This document shows, in pieces, positions 11,444-22,895 of a stretch of DNA of 64,000 nt. A program made the translations under genes and the position numbers. The DNA is from Fomes fomentarius (Eukaryota; Basidiomycota; Agaricomycetes; Polyporales; Polyporaceae). The notes under the pieces were generated by a model. That model was given only the letters and a program-made list of their open reading frames with translations. It searched no databases and was not told where the DNA came from. The DNA is taken from contig JABYQN010000016.1 of the NCBI GenBank assembly GCA_022606135.1, positions 372,001-436,000 of the forward strand, in the 5' to 3' direction. Each line of letters begins with the position of its first letter. The first letter of the stretch is position 1.

Positions 11444-14400
11444 CGATAATCTATTATCACCCAAGTTTGCCAATAGCGACGGAATCTGGCTTCTGGAGGT
11501 GCCATCGTAGAGCGCGGTGTCTGCTCCCCCCAAGGACAGCTCCGAGTGTACCGCCATGAGCTTCAGACCAAACGCCTTGCATCAGCTTCACCCCCAAGCA
11601 GCGAACACGGGCAAGTCCTCCTGCTCGAGCGATAGTATATGAGCGCACAGAAGATAGTGGAAGGGAAAAGGGGCAAAGTACGTGATAGAGAGAGCAGGGC
11701 AAACACGTCCTTGAGAGGCAACCCGAGCAGTTACGCCGGAATCGCGGTCGACGTCCAGCAGGGGTGCTGCAAGAGCGCGTGGTTGCTCTCTGAGTCGAAG
11801 AAGCAGGAACCTGAAGATGAAATTATGAGCTTCGATCTTCGAACGAGGGTTACACCTACCCACCGCGGGTGCAATCCAGGTTGACAGCCGCGAACCGAAC
11901 CGAACCGACTCCATATCAAGAGGCAATCAGTCTCTGCGCCGTTCACGATCAAACAGGAATTTGAGCTTGGGGTAGTAATTCGTGATCAATACGAGTGCTC
12001 TGTGTAGGGGTCCTAGTAGTGCGTCAGTTGCTGCGTGTTAGGCAAAGAATACATGGCAAACTCACAGGGAAATAAGGGATCTTATCGCAATACACATGCA
12101 GCAAAGCCCGGAGAAGGTCGAGACTCACGAGGGTCGTAGTACTCACTACTATAGTGCCCAACTCATAACTCAAGTCTGAGATCTCAACGGACCCCTGCGA
12201 CCACATGCCCTGCTGAGCGGACATGCATGGTATCAACTGGATCCAACGTTGGATATGTTCCATCATGGTATGCGTGTGATCTGACTCATGAACGACACGA
12301 CTAGAGACATCGAGAGGAAATTGTCAGTGGCGAAGAATACGTAGAGACAATTCCCTGACCAATTGTGTTGCGGTCGGTATCTGGTGCGGTAGGGACTTCG
12401 ACGACGAATGCTTCTCGCCTTCCGATCCTAACGGGACCGGGCAGAGTGTTGTGTATCTGAATGAATAGAGGTCATACTGATGAGTAGATCGTGCATGTCC
12501 GTCCCTTTTTCGCGCGTCACCGATGAATACTGCTGTCCCCTTGGGGACGCACAGGTCACACGCAAGGAGGAGGAACACGAGAACTGATGGAACGTCGAGG
12601 CCTGATGTTGCGCTTCCATTCACACCGCTCCAAGGGACATTACTTCGCGCCCTTCTCTTTGAACTTCTGATTCCCGCACATCGTGTAAGCCTGCATGTTT
12701 GACCCTCGGTGAGGGGTACACCTTCGCATGCTACCCATTTGTGGTACAGCACTAGGCTCCTTATGGTTGGATACCCTGTACGATATTTTTAGAGCAGTAC
12801 GAGAGTATCGATAATTCGAACTCACGCTTAGAGCACATGAGTGGAGCGTATACTGAAAACACAACACCTTGCCCTGACTCCCACCTGTGAAATATTGCGC
12901 GAGCAGCAATAAATGCAGCCATGTCACTCTCCATGCCATGTGCTGAGCGTCCGCACGCTTTCCGCATCATACGGAACTGCGACCGCCCTACAACCGTCGG
13001 GCCTTCTCGCGCGTGTCTATTGTCCAATCCACCCTAGAACCCGCAGAGACTGAGTCGATTCAGGGAGGCTGTGAGTCACAACTCGCACAGCAAGCCCATC
13101 TGTGCGCAATGTCGTAACTCGATATTGACCCCGGGGTGCGCGCGCAAACCCTGGAGACACGTTTCAACAGCGGTGGGTATAGCAAGACTATCACTATAGC
13201 AGAGGGGACCTGACTTACGAGACTACCAGAAATTTCTGTCATAGCTGGACTATATGTCAGCAGCCAAGGTTCGACCTATCGCAAACGGGAGGTGGAAGGG
13301 TACGACGAGGAACAGTGCCTGATTCGTATGAGCGATACCTAAACCAGTCGACGAATTCAGCGAGCACTCCCGCCACCAACCCGCAAACTAGACATCAACG
13401 TACCTAGACCAGGGACATCTCGCAGACCACAGCGTCACGCACGAGATAATCACCGACCTCGGGGAGCCGGGACTCTCGGGTCTCGGGTAGACCGTGCTGC
13501 GCACGTCGTCGATGACCTCGGGGAGGTTAGCCGAGCCACCCGTACGCCCACAAATCGTGCATAATGCCCGCATGTCCAGAGATCACGATGCATCTCATCT
13601 CCGCAAAACAAAAAGGATGGGGTGTAGGGCGAGCACTACCGTTTCCTTTCCTGGAAAGTGATGCAAAAATCACGGCGTCTATGTGAACATTGAGCGCCTC
13701 GAGGCTTATTGTTGCGGACGGGTTTGTAATCGGAAGGACATGTGCGTCGTCAGTCCGGTCGGCTTCTGCGACGGGAAGTCGAGATGAAAAATCTCCGATG
13801 CATTGCTTGTCATGTTCAGAGCATGAACGGACGTCGACCGGAACGGTAAGCCGAAGTTGAGGAGCGTCCAGGTTGCTGTTGCTGGACTCAACGACTGCGA
13901 GGATGGACACCGCTCGATATGACTAGGGTCAGGCTTCACTGCTGATAGAGTCGGAAGCGTACCCACGAGTTCTTGAGAAGAGAAGTCGAAGCGTGAGCAC
14001 TTCGCGAAGTCATCTGTCTACCCATACGACAAGTAAAGTCCCCGGGTCTGGATACTGCGTGGTACGCGCGCGCGCACTACACACACCATCATCTATCGTG
14101 ATCTCGATGGACTAACAATGTTCCTCAAAGTGGATCATCGAGGTTTCCCGGTCCATAGGTTCCGATACACAATAACGAGCACACATCTGACTCCCGCTAG
14201 GGAATCACAGACGCTCTAATTTGCAAGAATTCGAGTTGACCCGGAGCGCGCAAGTATGCCAGAAGTGGGGCGTCATCCATGGCTCGGAAGAGTAGGATAG
14301 ACGGAGAGCCTGAGTTGGCTCTACCGAATGACCCTCAGTCAATGCATACGCGGAACTCCTTCACTTGCACCCTCCTATCCAACTGGCTGTGGTCCGCGGC

Positions 14401-14694
14401 GATGATCCGGTGATCAGCCTCGAGTCCGGGCAAGAACTACCTTCCCGAACGCGAGATTACCAGGGATTGGTCTCTTATTGTCAAGCAAACATCCCGTTCC
14501 TGACGGTACGGACGCCGGCCACATCCAAGCATGCCATAAGTACGCATAAATACTCAGCGAGACATGCCTTGGAGATGCGACAGAGAATATCGACGCCTTT
14601 CGACTTCTCCCGCACGTCCTCAGCTGGGTCCACGCCTTCGAGCTTCACAGCTCTCTACCCAACGCTCCTCGCGCACCATCACTACCTTCCCGCA
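11444..14694. other. 3.2 kb gene-poor spacer
   Basis: No confident gene. Frames of 80-140 codons at 11588-11926(-), 12324-12752(-) and 13527-13910(-) overlap others on the opposite strand and show no domain. The 13.5-13.9 kb minus frame has a leucine-rich flavour but no clear F-box. A TATA-like CATAAATA at 14545-14552 serves the next pheromone gene. Confidence 0.45.
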
Positions 14695-14817
14695 ATGGAC
14701 GCGTTCTTCACCATCACTTCGCCCGTCCCCGTCGACGAGCCCTCTATCGAGGAGATCCTCGTCGATAGCGAGACCACCGGCTCAAGCAGTAGCCACAGCG
14801 GGTGTGTCATCGTATGA
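14695..14817 (+). CDS. mating pheromone precursor, MDxF class, CVIV
   Basis: A 40-residue intronless precursor: MDAFFTITSPVPVDEP at the start and SSSSHSGCVIV at the end. The Cys-Val-Ile-Val box ends directly at TGA. D-S-E-T marks the usual processing position. Its core (VDEPSIEEILVDSE) is close to the copies at 6.9 and 38.7 kb. The frame is open far upstream but MDAFF is the shared family start. A final Val is less typical for farnesyltransferase than Ala, Ser or Cys, so the lipid carried is not certain. Confidence 0.86.
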   Translation: MDAFFTITSPVPVDEPSIEEILVDSETTGSSSSHSGCVIV

Positions 14818-16637
14818 AAACAACACTCACAAGGTACGTTATTCAACCCATTCAATTACATGCGCAACGTCATGGATTGACAAGCGTTTACACCCAGATC
14901 GGGTTTCTCACCACCACCTTCACGAATAGCGTTTATACGCTCTACGACTCTTCACGACTTGACAACAACCATCTTCGTTCACGGCGCTTTACACGCATAT
15001 CGTTATTGGATTCACTTTCGCGATAGGATATCACCTTGGCCAAGGGGATTTTGTAGGATGTAGGCTTGGGGGAAGGAGGCGCGGAGGGGTAGTGGGTGGG
15101 GATGATTTCGTTCCGCGTTTGTCCTAGAAGGATCTAGAGACACCACACACTCATTGCATTTGTACAACACTGTGACTTACCACCACGCATGCTTATCGTA
15201 ATAATGACCTGTTCAGACGTCGTCTCAGGCCTAGTCCGATGATCCCAGTGGAGAAGACGCGCGAGCGACAGTGACAACAGCTACGAGCGGCTCCGAGCCA
15301 CGACCAAATGAAGTATGGGAGCATCCTGCATGAAGTCAGCAGACGTGACTACTCGATAACGGGACACATACCGAGTCTGGAGACGGGGAATCCCACATAC
15401 GAAGGTATTGTCCCACCAAGACCGGCAAACTTCGTCTTCGCGTCGGGGTATGCGACTTAAGTGTGACGGTACAACAGTGGATCCATGCTCTATCTGTTCG
15501 GATCTGAGGCCTGAGGCTGACGCATACACAAGTTGCATTTAGATTCGAGAGGATGATTTCAAGCGCAAGTTCAACTTGAAGTTGGTTGTCACAAGTTCAA
15601 CTTCAAGCTTGAAGTGATGTAGGGCACGTGCACACAGCATTGTTTGTAATTATTTGTGTCTCAGAAAGCCCGGTCTGCCGCCGCTAGCTGGAACTTCAAC
15701 GTTCAACTTGAACATGTCTGTGTCGAACGGTTCTCACCTGCCAATTCGCAATACGTATGTATGCCACACGGTATCGAATGGCTTGCTGATTTTTACAGAC
15801 CATCCGTTCGAATTCCCACCCGGGTGAGTCAGACACTAGGCCCTAACTTTGACTTGTCATGGCCACTGGCAGTGGTCTTGCAGTGACCGCTGCAAATGGG
15901 ATACGAAGGTACGTGCTCGTTTGGGAAGCTACTGCTACTCCTGATCGCACGATGTATAAGTTATAACAGGGGAGAGCAAACTATACGCTTGGATGTATAT
16001 CTCACCTGCCTTCGGACTTAGATAGCCCGGGGATGTGGTGCCATGTACCGTACCGTGACAAGTATCTTCATATCCAAACTATCCGACGGATCCGAACACC
16101 ACGACTTTGCTGAATAATCATCAGCGGGGTTGCGCCTCTACAAATGGCGGTTGCCGTATGACCGCCTCCCATGACGCGGTCTGGACTCCGAGGTATGGAT
16201 AACCACTGTCTCGTCGTATACTTAGCCGAACGGCATACACAGATACCGTTCACGGGGCTGCTGAAAGCGCAGGGCTAGATGGGACGACGCCTCGATATGG
16301 CAATCACGCGGTACGGTTCACCGAGTCGTTTATTGTCGAATGTCTGTTCCAGCCAACATCTAGCCATCAAGGAAGAACGCTAGCTTGTCGGCGACATATG
16401 TCTATCCGCTCCGGATCCCCGATACGAGACTTGAGTGTAGGCAAAAATCGGCGCCCTGGCGCCGACCGGCGACGGCTATCCGTACACTAAGTCAATATCT
16501 ACGATATCCAGAGAACCTGTCTAGACATTACCCCGAGACTATCCAGGATACTGCGCCGCCTGTCGCCTGCCATCCTTGAACGTATATAAAGACCATAATC
16601 CGATGCACTGATCGACCACCTGAGCCACTGTCCTACC
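14818..16637. other. spacer with TTCAA/TTGAA palindromes
   Basis: No gene recognised. At 15570-15616 the sequence is built of inverted and direct TTCAACTTGAA-type words, and more occur near 15690. TATATAAA at 16583-16590 lies 48 nt before the next peptide gene. Confidence 0.45.
15570..15616. repeat. TTCAA/TTGAA palindromic cluster
   Basis: Contains the perfect palindromes CAAGTTCAACTTG and CTTCAAGCTTGAAG within 50 bp, the first also partly repeated. Similar words appear near 15690, 34060 and 50095. Could be a binding site for a dimeric factor or a hairpin; nothing decides. Confidence 0.5.
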
Positions 16638-16880
16638 ATGCTCTCGGTACTCGTACTCGTCGTACTCGTCCTCAGCGGTGCACTCCGAGTCGCCACCGCA
16701 CCACCCAACCAGGTAGCTCCTGCTACTACATCACCAATTATGGACGTCCCTTCCACGCTCTCCACCGTCCCGATGCCCACCGAGAAGCCCATGGACTCGG
16801 AGCCTACCCTTGTGAGGCGTGACGACTCTACGGTCACAGGCGCACACACTGGCACAGCTGGTGCTGGCCCAAATGCATAG
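16638..16880 (+). CDS. leader-bearing peptide with GAH tail (class II), no CaaX
   Basis: 80 residues with a strong hydrophobic leader (MLSVLVLVVLVLSGAL, then R-V-A-T-A) and a low-complexity Pro/Thr middle. Near the end LVRRDDSTVTGAHTG holds a dibasic Kex2-type site (R-R) just before a tail related to D-D-x-G-T-T-G-A-H in four other peptides of this window. It ends TAGAGPNA, so there is no CaaX box in this frame. TATATAAA lies 48 nt upstream. The shared leader-plus-tail design argues that it is a real gene; the product could be secreted and cut after R-R. Function not known. It may be a decayed relative of the CaaX-ended member at 27.8 kb. Confidence 0.5.
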   Translation: MLSVLVLVVLVLSGALRVATAPPNQVAPATTSPIMDVPSTLSTVPMPTEKPMDSEPTLVRRDDSTVTGAHTGTAGAGPNA

Positions 16881-17651
16881 CAGCTTCTATGTTCGCCATG
16901 AGGATTTCATATGTGAGTACTTGTGGTCGCATTCGTCGTTGCCTTGCTGATGTTCCACTATTGATTGGGCGTGGCCCGACATCCAGACTCAGCACGTCCT
17001 TCAAGTTCGGCTGGGCGCACGTTCAACGATCCATTATGTCTGGTGATGGTGATATGCGGAATTCCCAAGTTTTGCGGCTGAGTGCTTGTAGCTGGCAGAA
17101 GTGATCGCATTTGTACAACCCCTTCACCCTACTATGTTTATCTGTCTGTCTCCAATGATTTGATAGTGAGAGAAACCTGGTGGAACGAGTCAACGACGCC
17201 TAAAGCGCCTACATAAGATTGAGCGCTTGGAGGCTCACGGTGATCAGACGAGTCGCCGCCAGTTGCTACTATTAGTACCCGCCGCCGCGACCCATCGGCG
17301 ACTGGCATTGAAACAGACCAAGACAGACCGAATGACTCGACGCACACACCGGGTTTCTTGTCACCATTCACTTCACCTGCCGATATACGCCCTCGCAAAG
17401 TGTTCGCTTTTGGCAAGTTCGACAATTCCAGAAATCTCTGATAATGGCTACCTGGTGCTGATGCTTTTTGACCTACTATCACGGGAAGATCCACATACTC
17501 GCTCACTGTCAGATATGCTTACTTTCCCAAGATAACTGCGCCGTGCTCACTGATGCTGCCCTGGTGGAACCCGCTCTTGCGCCGACATCGGTCGCGTTTG
17601 TCGCATTACTGTGTCATATCACGGGTCGACCTCAGGGCTTATCGAAACTAC
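16881..17651. other. spacer, no gene seen
   Basis: Only overlapping frames of 60-120 codons without family likeness. Confidence 0.4.
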
Positions 17652-18830
17652 TTCCCCGTGTCATATTGACACATATCGACATGCAATGTTACAGACGACT
17701 AAGGACCGTTATCGATGATGCTCTGGGCTCACGCATAGCTAGATATCATGACCCTCTCAAGTTGATGAAGGAGTACTGGCGACATGCACGAAGTTGGCAA
17801 CTGCCCGGTAGGAGTCACAGCTCTCACTCTTTGAACACAATCTATTTTTGCTGATTGTCTTGCTGACTGTCTGGATTCAGAGAACGTCTTTCTTGACGGT
17901 ATATACCGATAGCCAGAGAAATGGTCACGGCGATAGTGTCGTTCAAAAGACTAAGGACAGTAACCAGCTGGATATGAATCCGACGCCCTGATGAGGAGGT
18001 CACGAGCCTGGTACGAGTCATACTCCATCCTTCAATGCGATAGGTTCTTGCTCACTGCTCGGCGAGCTCCTAACTATCTGGCAAGACCTCAAACGCACCC
18101 ACGGCATTTCCGGCTGCAATACTGGATATGACAGTTGAGCACGAACAGCTGTCGGCGCGGCAGAGCCGACGCTATTCAGTCGCCAGATATCCAGAATATC
18201 CAGATAACTTGACTCAACGTTGCGTTGCAAGCGCAGCTGCTCTATCAGGACGTACAAAAAGGATCCTAGGGTATAAGAAGGGCATCGTTTTGTGTCTCTT
18301 TCGTCCACTCGCAAGTCATCCCTCTACAATGCGATACATCCTATTCCAACTCGTCTTCGTTCTCCTGCACGTACTCGTGTGTAACACACAGCCCGTCCGC
18401 ATCCCTCCGACTACTACCACAGCACTGGACACGAACGCGGACATGGGCATAATCCCGTTGACCATCGCCTCCAGGGACCTCGTCCGCGCTGAAGCGGTCG
18501 GCAAAGCCACCTTGGTCAAATACGACGACCCCGGGACAACAGGCGCACACGTTCGCCGGAAATATGGATGCGTATGCGTAAGCTTGGTCGCAGTCTTCAC
18601 CGTCTACAATATCCTGACATCACGCCGTCTACGACACGTGCAGAGACATCCAACAACTTACTCTTAACATTTCCTTCTCAACTACCCAATCCTTCCTTCT
18701 ATCGCCAACGCAGAAAAATCTGAAGATGATGATGCATGTCACGGTAGCACGAGGCTCTAGTACATGCTGTAGTGTCTTGTACGATGATTGCGTAGTAACC
18801 TCACTTGTATATCATGTTTCCGTCCCATCA
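17652..18830 (+). repeat. segmental duplication, copy A
   Basis: About 1.1 kb that matches 26323-27440 in the same orientation, from CCCCGTGTCAT through the promoter and whole peptide gene to TCACTTGTAT after it, with scattered substitutions and indels. It includes a conserved short inverted repeat GTCGGC-n-GCCGAC near 18155 and a TATA-like GTATAAGAAG at 18271. It ends exactly where another duplicated block (18831-19030) begins. Confidence 0.8.
18329..18667 (+). CDS. leader-bearing peptide with GTTGAH tail (class II)
   Basis: 112 residues as an uninterrupted frame. The leader MRYILFQLVFVLLHVLVCNT is strongly hydrophobic; a Thr/Pro stretch follows, then LVKYDDPGTTGAH, the tail shared with peptides at 22.0, 27.0 and 27.8 kb. 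After the tail comes K-Y-G-C-V-C-V, which would be a CaaX box (CVCV) if the chain stopped there, but the frame runs on for about 35 residues through a second hydrophobic stretch (LVAVFTVYNIL). A donor-like GTAAGC directly follows CVC, yet no acceptor in reach gives a four-residue end. Either a stop was lost by a small deletion or the tail is spliced in an unseen way. TATA-like element 57 nt upstream. Role unknown; homology with pheromone tails is inferred. Confidence 0.5.
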   Translation: MRYILFQLVFVLLHVLVCNTQPVRIPPTTTTALDTNADMGIIPLTIASRDLVRAEAVGKATLVKYDDPGTTGAHVRRKYGCVCVSLVAVFTVYNILTSRRLRHVQRHPTTYS

Positions 18831-19030
18831 CACTGGCCGGTAAGACGTCATATGCGTGAGTGGTCATCGTCCTAATCGTGACTAATGATGTGACATCGCA
18901 CGTACATCTTGAGTGGGACGCTCACAACACAACATATGCCTATTCACTCGTTTCCTTCCAACCAATGGCTTCCCACCTCAGTCGGGGGATACGATCGAAA
19001 CCTCGACATCATGTAGTCCAAGAGAGAAGA
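18831..19030 (+). repeat. duplicate of the 22.1-22.35 kb block
   Basis: Starts CACTGGCCGGTAAGACGTCA and follows 22141-22350 closely, including TATGCGTGAGTGG, ATCGCACGTACATCTTG and GTAGTCCAAGAGAG. In the source copy this block holds the last codons and 3' flank of a class II peptide gene; here only that 3' part is present, fused to the end of segmental duplication copy A. Confidence 0.75.
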
Positions 19031-19307
19031 GTAGGACTAGCTGTAACCGAATAGGTTGTATGGTCCAGTTTGAATCAATCACGCCCTATATCTAGCATTT
19101 GTCCGGGGCGGTCTGACAGTGAGAATCGCCTGCGGGCTGGAGTCTGACCCCAGATTCCTGACGCCACCTGCTGCGACTCGCGGGGTACACCGTCACGTCG
19201 TACGCGGCGTGCACGGTGGCGTGTACTCGGAAGATGGAAGACGGAAGACGGAAGATGGACGGTGGGCGATGCGCCCAGATCCCAGCTGGTGAAAAGGACT
19301 GAACGGC

Positions 19308-19470
19308 CGCGCAGGGAGAACATATAACTCCAAAATACCGGAGCGGAGGTTGGGAATGTCGACGGTCGAGCGTTAGCGACATTCGAACCGATCGCAGAAG
19401 TTGCAGTCTCAGTCAGCATTAGCATTGGCAACTCTGACATGTCAGATATTGGCTTTCTGCCGGTGCCCAG
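19308..19470 (-). pseudogene. fragment of eIF2D (TMA64) gene
   Basis: Matches an internal part of the eIF2D gene at about 45935-46085 in nucleotide sequence: GCGCAGGGAGAACATA, GGTTGGGAATGTCGACGGT and TTTCTGCCGGTG are shared with small changes. In the minus frame PSTFPTSAPVFWSYMF parallels the PSTFPISASTFWSSY of the intact gene. Nothing of the rest of the gene is present, so this is a dispersed, non-functional piece. Confidence 0.72.
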
Positions 19471-21527
19471 GCTGGAGAGAGACGCGCGGACGAGAGGTGC
19501 GGAGGCGAGAGAGGTCCGAGGATCCGAGGACGGTAGGCACGGGCGGGGCGCGCAACGTGAGGCTGGGAGTCATGAAGGCGGCGACAAGATCATGGACTCG
19601 GGGTGGCCTGTCAATGGTCGTGGTCTCACCTAAATCCGGGCTTCGAAGTCACGAAAGCTGATAGAGAGCGTACTTCAAAGCCCGGGACTGATAGGACTGC
19701 TGCACGACATGACGCACCGCCTGGATCTGCATCCGCAGGACCTCGCTGCAATGCAGCTATTGCTACCTGCTGGAAACAAGCCTCGTGGCCAGAACGGGGG
19801 CTTACTAAGTGTGAGGCTGGATGTGGAAAATGACAGTGGGCGCATAAGCGCCCATGTCATTCCGGATCCTCTTCCGGCGAGCGCACCCACTTCGACGAGA
19901 AGACCAGCACGTGTTGGATAGAGTTCACCATGCTCCTCCCACTCGAAACGACCCCGACGTGCGCCGAGCGAACCTATCCGTATCGGGGCCTGAGAACGCG
20001 GCCAGTGTTCGTTCCCCCCACCCCAAGGAGCTCGGATACCAACCAGTACTCGAGATCCACATTTGGCTAGTACATATAACACTGACTCTTCGACGGCATG
20101 CTCACACTATTAGGCAGCGTAGCACTCAGAGTCATGTGCATCACACTAAGCTTCTCCGAGTCCCACCACGAGAAGTAGGATCGCAGCTCCGTCAAAATTA
20201 TCTTACCTGCGATGCCACCCTCTCTTTTCAATACAGCAATACGGCAATGCGGTCCTTACGGAATCTGGAACAAGGCAGACCAGGCTGGGCTGTGGGGTAG
20301 GTTCATGAAGCTGGCGGATGCGCCAGCCGTCCGCCACGAGGACACCTCCCACGGATCAAGCACTTGTGGGGCATTAGGAAGTCCTGCGTTTGACTTTCGG
20401 ACACTCGGTGTTCCGACCACGATCTGCTGCAGTTGACTCAGACTTGATGGTGAAGACATCCATGCTACCGCCGCCGACACCCCTGCGGTGGATCCACCTG
20501 TACCCCCACCAAGTTAGACATCCTTTGATAATCGGAGGTTTGCGCAAGTTGCAACTCCATGATGTCGGGTGTAGAGGGTCGGGTGACCCACACAGGTTGT
20601 AAGTTGTCGTGTATGCGCTATAGGCACAATAGAAGATGCCGGCGCCTGCTATGTACCCAGACGCCCTCGGGTGTCCAGGGAGATCAAGGACGAAGTTTCC
20701 TGCAAGTGCTTACATGCACATCTGGTATGCATAATGTCAACCGTGCCAAAGCGTGGTAGTGAGCAGGCTAGCGTATCTACTCCGAAGCACCCTCTAATCG
20801 CGAACGAGCCTCTAACCCCGTAGGGTGACTTGAATTCGAACCCCCGAATTGTGACACGCTGCAGACATGAGCGTTGCAAACCACCGGCAAACAGAGACAC
20901 ACTGTACGTCACATGCCCGCTGAACGCGGGCGGGCTCGCTACAGCTTTCCCGACAGGAAGCGCGAATGTGCAGTGATGCTTCCGGGGTCCCCTCGATGGT
21001 TCGCGGCACCGTTCCTTTTCGGACAATTGGAAAAAAAAAAGCAATCTGGTCCGATCTACAGCTGCCGGCATTTCGTGTCGTCAACACCGTCACCGGATCA
21101 TTCCTGTTCTAACGCGCGCGGCGCCCGCTGTTGGCATGTTATCGTGCGCGGGATTCAACTCAGACGTCCTGACGAACCTCCGCCTTCGTTTTTCCAGTCG
21201 ACCTGTTCGGTACGTCTGGTGCGGCACATCTGTATGGACGCCTGACTCTCACTGCACAGCCCACTAGCACTAGAAGCATGGTGGAAATGACTCGGGTGGT
21301 AGGGCGATGTGGCGGGGTGGGGCGCACCACGACGCTCGTGGCCCCGTAGTATGGGCTGGGCGTCGGACGGGGCGGACCCTGAGTCCCGAATGGCAGTTGG
21401 GCGGGGGGTAGGCCTGGGCGATAGGCAGGGCAGTGGGACAAAGCGAGGTGGGCGGTCACCGGTCAGTGGGCAAGGCGAGCTGACGGGCGGTAAGTGCGCA
21501 TTCGGCCGCATTTGGTAAGCGAGGCGC
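19471..21527. other. gene-poor spacer
   Basis: No gene recognised. A short tandem of GGAAGAY words lies just left at 19228-19260. At 21290-21490 the plus strand is very G-rich with repeated GGGCGG/GGTGGG runs, giving strong strand skew. Overlapping frames of up to 168 codons in this G-rich part are composition effects. Confidence 0.45.
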
Positions 21528-21765
21528 TCAATGACGCCGCACAACTCACCGCCGCCGACGTACCTCGTCAACACGAGGCTTGGGCTAATTATTACTATAT
21601 TTGCGGACCACGACGGACTAGGCAACCGGAAGAACAGCACTACATCAATGTCAGCGCCCACCAGGCACTTGCGGGTGCGGTATCGATCAAGGGTGAAGAC
21701 CCACCTGACTCGCTCCTCAGCGCGATGAGGACCTGAAGCGTGTTCGCACCAACATTCCCAGTGCG
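21528..21765 (+). pseudogene. second fragment of eIF2D (TMA64) gene
   Basis: The plus frame reads QHYINVSAHQALAGAVSIKG and then a broken D-P-P-D-S-L, against QQYINVGADQALASAVSIKG in the intact eIF2D at about 45.2-45.3 kb; nucleotides beyond (CTGAAGCGTGTTCGCACCAACAT) still match after a frame break. This is the C-terminal part, whereas the piece at 19.3 kb is from the middle and lies on the other strand, so the two were not left by one simple event. Confidence 0.75.
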
Positions 21766-21952
21766 GACATTTTTCAGCTAGCCAGAGACGATGCTAGCGG
21801 CTCACTTCGCCGACATAACCGACTGCACACCTGCGCTTCGTCCGGCTCAACGTTGAATCAAACTAATAAATGCGGGACGGCGCTCCCTTCATCTCCCCTC
21901 GTATAAAGCTGCCGTGCTCATGCGAGCAGCGATTCTCTACCGCTGATCTACC

Positions 21953-22153
21953 ATGCCCTTTGTTCTCCCAGTCGTCTTCATCCTCGTAGTCGTATGCACC
22001 ACACGGCCTATTAACATCACTCCCACATCTGTGGACATGGTCATGGACACGAGCACCTCCATTTCAATCATCATCTCCCCAGTGGAGACCATCCAAGCTA
22101 CCCCAGTCGCTTTTGACGACCCCGGGACAACAGGTGCCCACACTGGCCGGTAA
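21953..22153 (+). CDS. leader-bearing peptide with GTTGAH tail (class II)
   Basis: 66 residues: leader MPFVLPVVFILVVVCTT, a Thr/Ile/Val middle, then VAFDDPGTTGAHTGR and stop. The final codons sit on CGGTAAGAC, a good splice donor, so the stop TAA may lie in an intron and the true end may be encoded further on; acceptors at about 22194 and 22230 were tried and gave no CaaX end. TATAAAGC lies 50 nt upstream. From 22141 the sequence is duplicated at 18831. The same design as at 18.3, 27.0 and 27.8 kb supports a real, recently expanded family. Function unknown. Confidence 0.5.
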   Translation: MPFVLPVVFILVVVCTTRPINITPTSVDMVMDTSTSISIIISPVETIQATPVAFDDPGTTGAHTGR

Positions 22154-22350
22154 GACGTCATATGCGTGAGTGGTTGTGGTCCTAGACGATCGTGATTTAT
22201 GTTCTGACATCGCACGTACATCTTGGGTAGGACGCTCGCAACACAACTTCCTATGCCTATTTGCTCGTTTCTTTCCAACCAATGGCTTCCCACCTCAGTC
22301 GGGGGATAGGATAGGATAGGAACCTCGAAATGATGTAGTCCAAGAGAGGA
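22141..22350 (+). repeat. source copy of duplicated block
   Basis: Matches 18831-19030. It begins within the last codons of the class II peptide gene and runs through its 3' flank. Confidence 0.7.
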
Positions 22351-22724
22351 CACTTGTACCGATATAGACCATGTTCGGAGGCTGCCGTGGCCATGTCGAG
22401 TACGTATACATCGGCGAGTTGAAGATAGACCTCTGAACTGAGTCGGCGCCGGCGGCACGTCGCCCGCAAGATGTGAGCCAAGTATTTAGCGTTGGTGATG
22501 CATCCTCACGATTAGATGACCCGAGTCCGTCATCCCTGCTCCGCCCAGTCGGACTATTAGCACGCAGCGTCAGCTTGTTTTTTTTTCTCGCATGAGTAAC
22601 GGACTGGGCCCCAAACCCGATCCATTGTCCGGCCGGTGGATTAGCGGTCAAGTTCTGTGTCCGTCTGCGGTCTTGGGGTAATGATTATGCCGATCCCCGA
22701 CATACCCACCGGTGTTTGCCATTC

Positions 22725-22895
22725 TGTGGCGGTCTTTCGGAGGTGCCCGTCGTCAGCCGCCGTCTCCCCGTTGCCTCCGCGCCGAGGTGGCACTAGATCG
22801 ACAGAGGTAAACAACCTCCGTGAAACCATAACGAGTACAAACCACAACCTAATCTTGTCAGGGCGACGCGCCTGGGGCGACAGGCACAGAAGCCT
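22725..22895 (+). repeat. short interspersed repeat, copy 1
   Basis: About 171 bp from TGTGGCGGTCTTTCGG to CACAGAAGCCT. It is repeated in inverted orientation at 23130-23302, with around 95% identity by eye. No target-site duplication is visible around this copy. The inner part holds CCTCCGCGCCGAGGTGG, a small hairpin. No open frame of meaning. Confidence 0.75.

Noticed and set aside
18578..18720. Splicing after C-V-C in the 18.3 kb peptide to make a CaaX end
   Set aside because: Acceptors at 18593, 18643 and about 18715 were tried; none gives one residue and a stop, and the first would leave a 16-nt intron.
22148..22260. Splicing of the 22.0 kb peptide end to a CaaX box
   Set aside because: Joining the donor at 22151 to the acceptor near 22231 gives over twenty more residues with no terminal CaaX.
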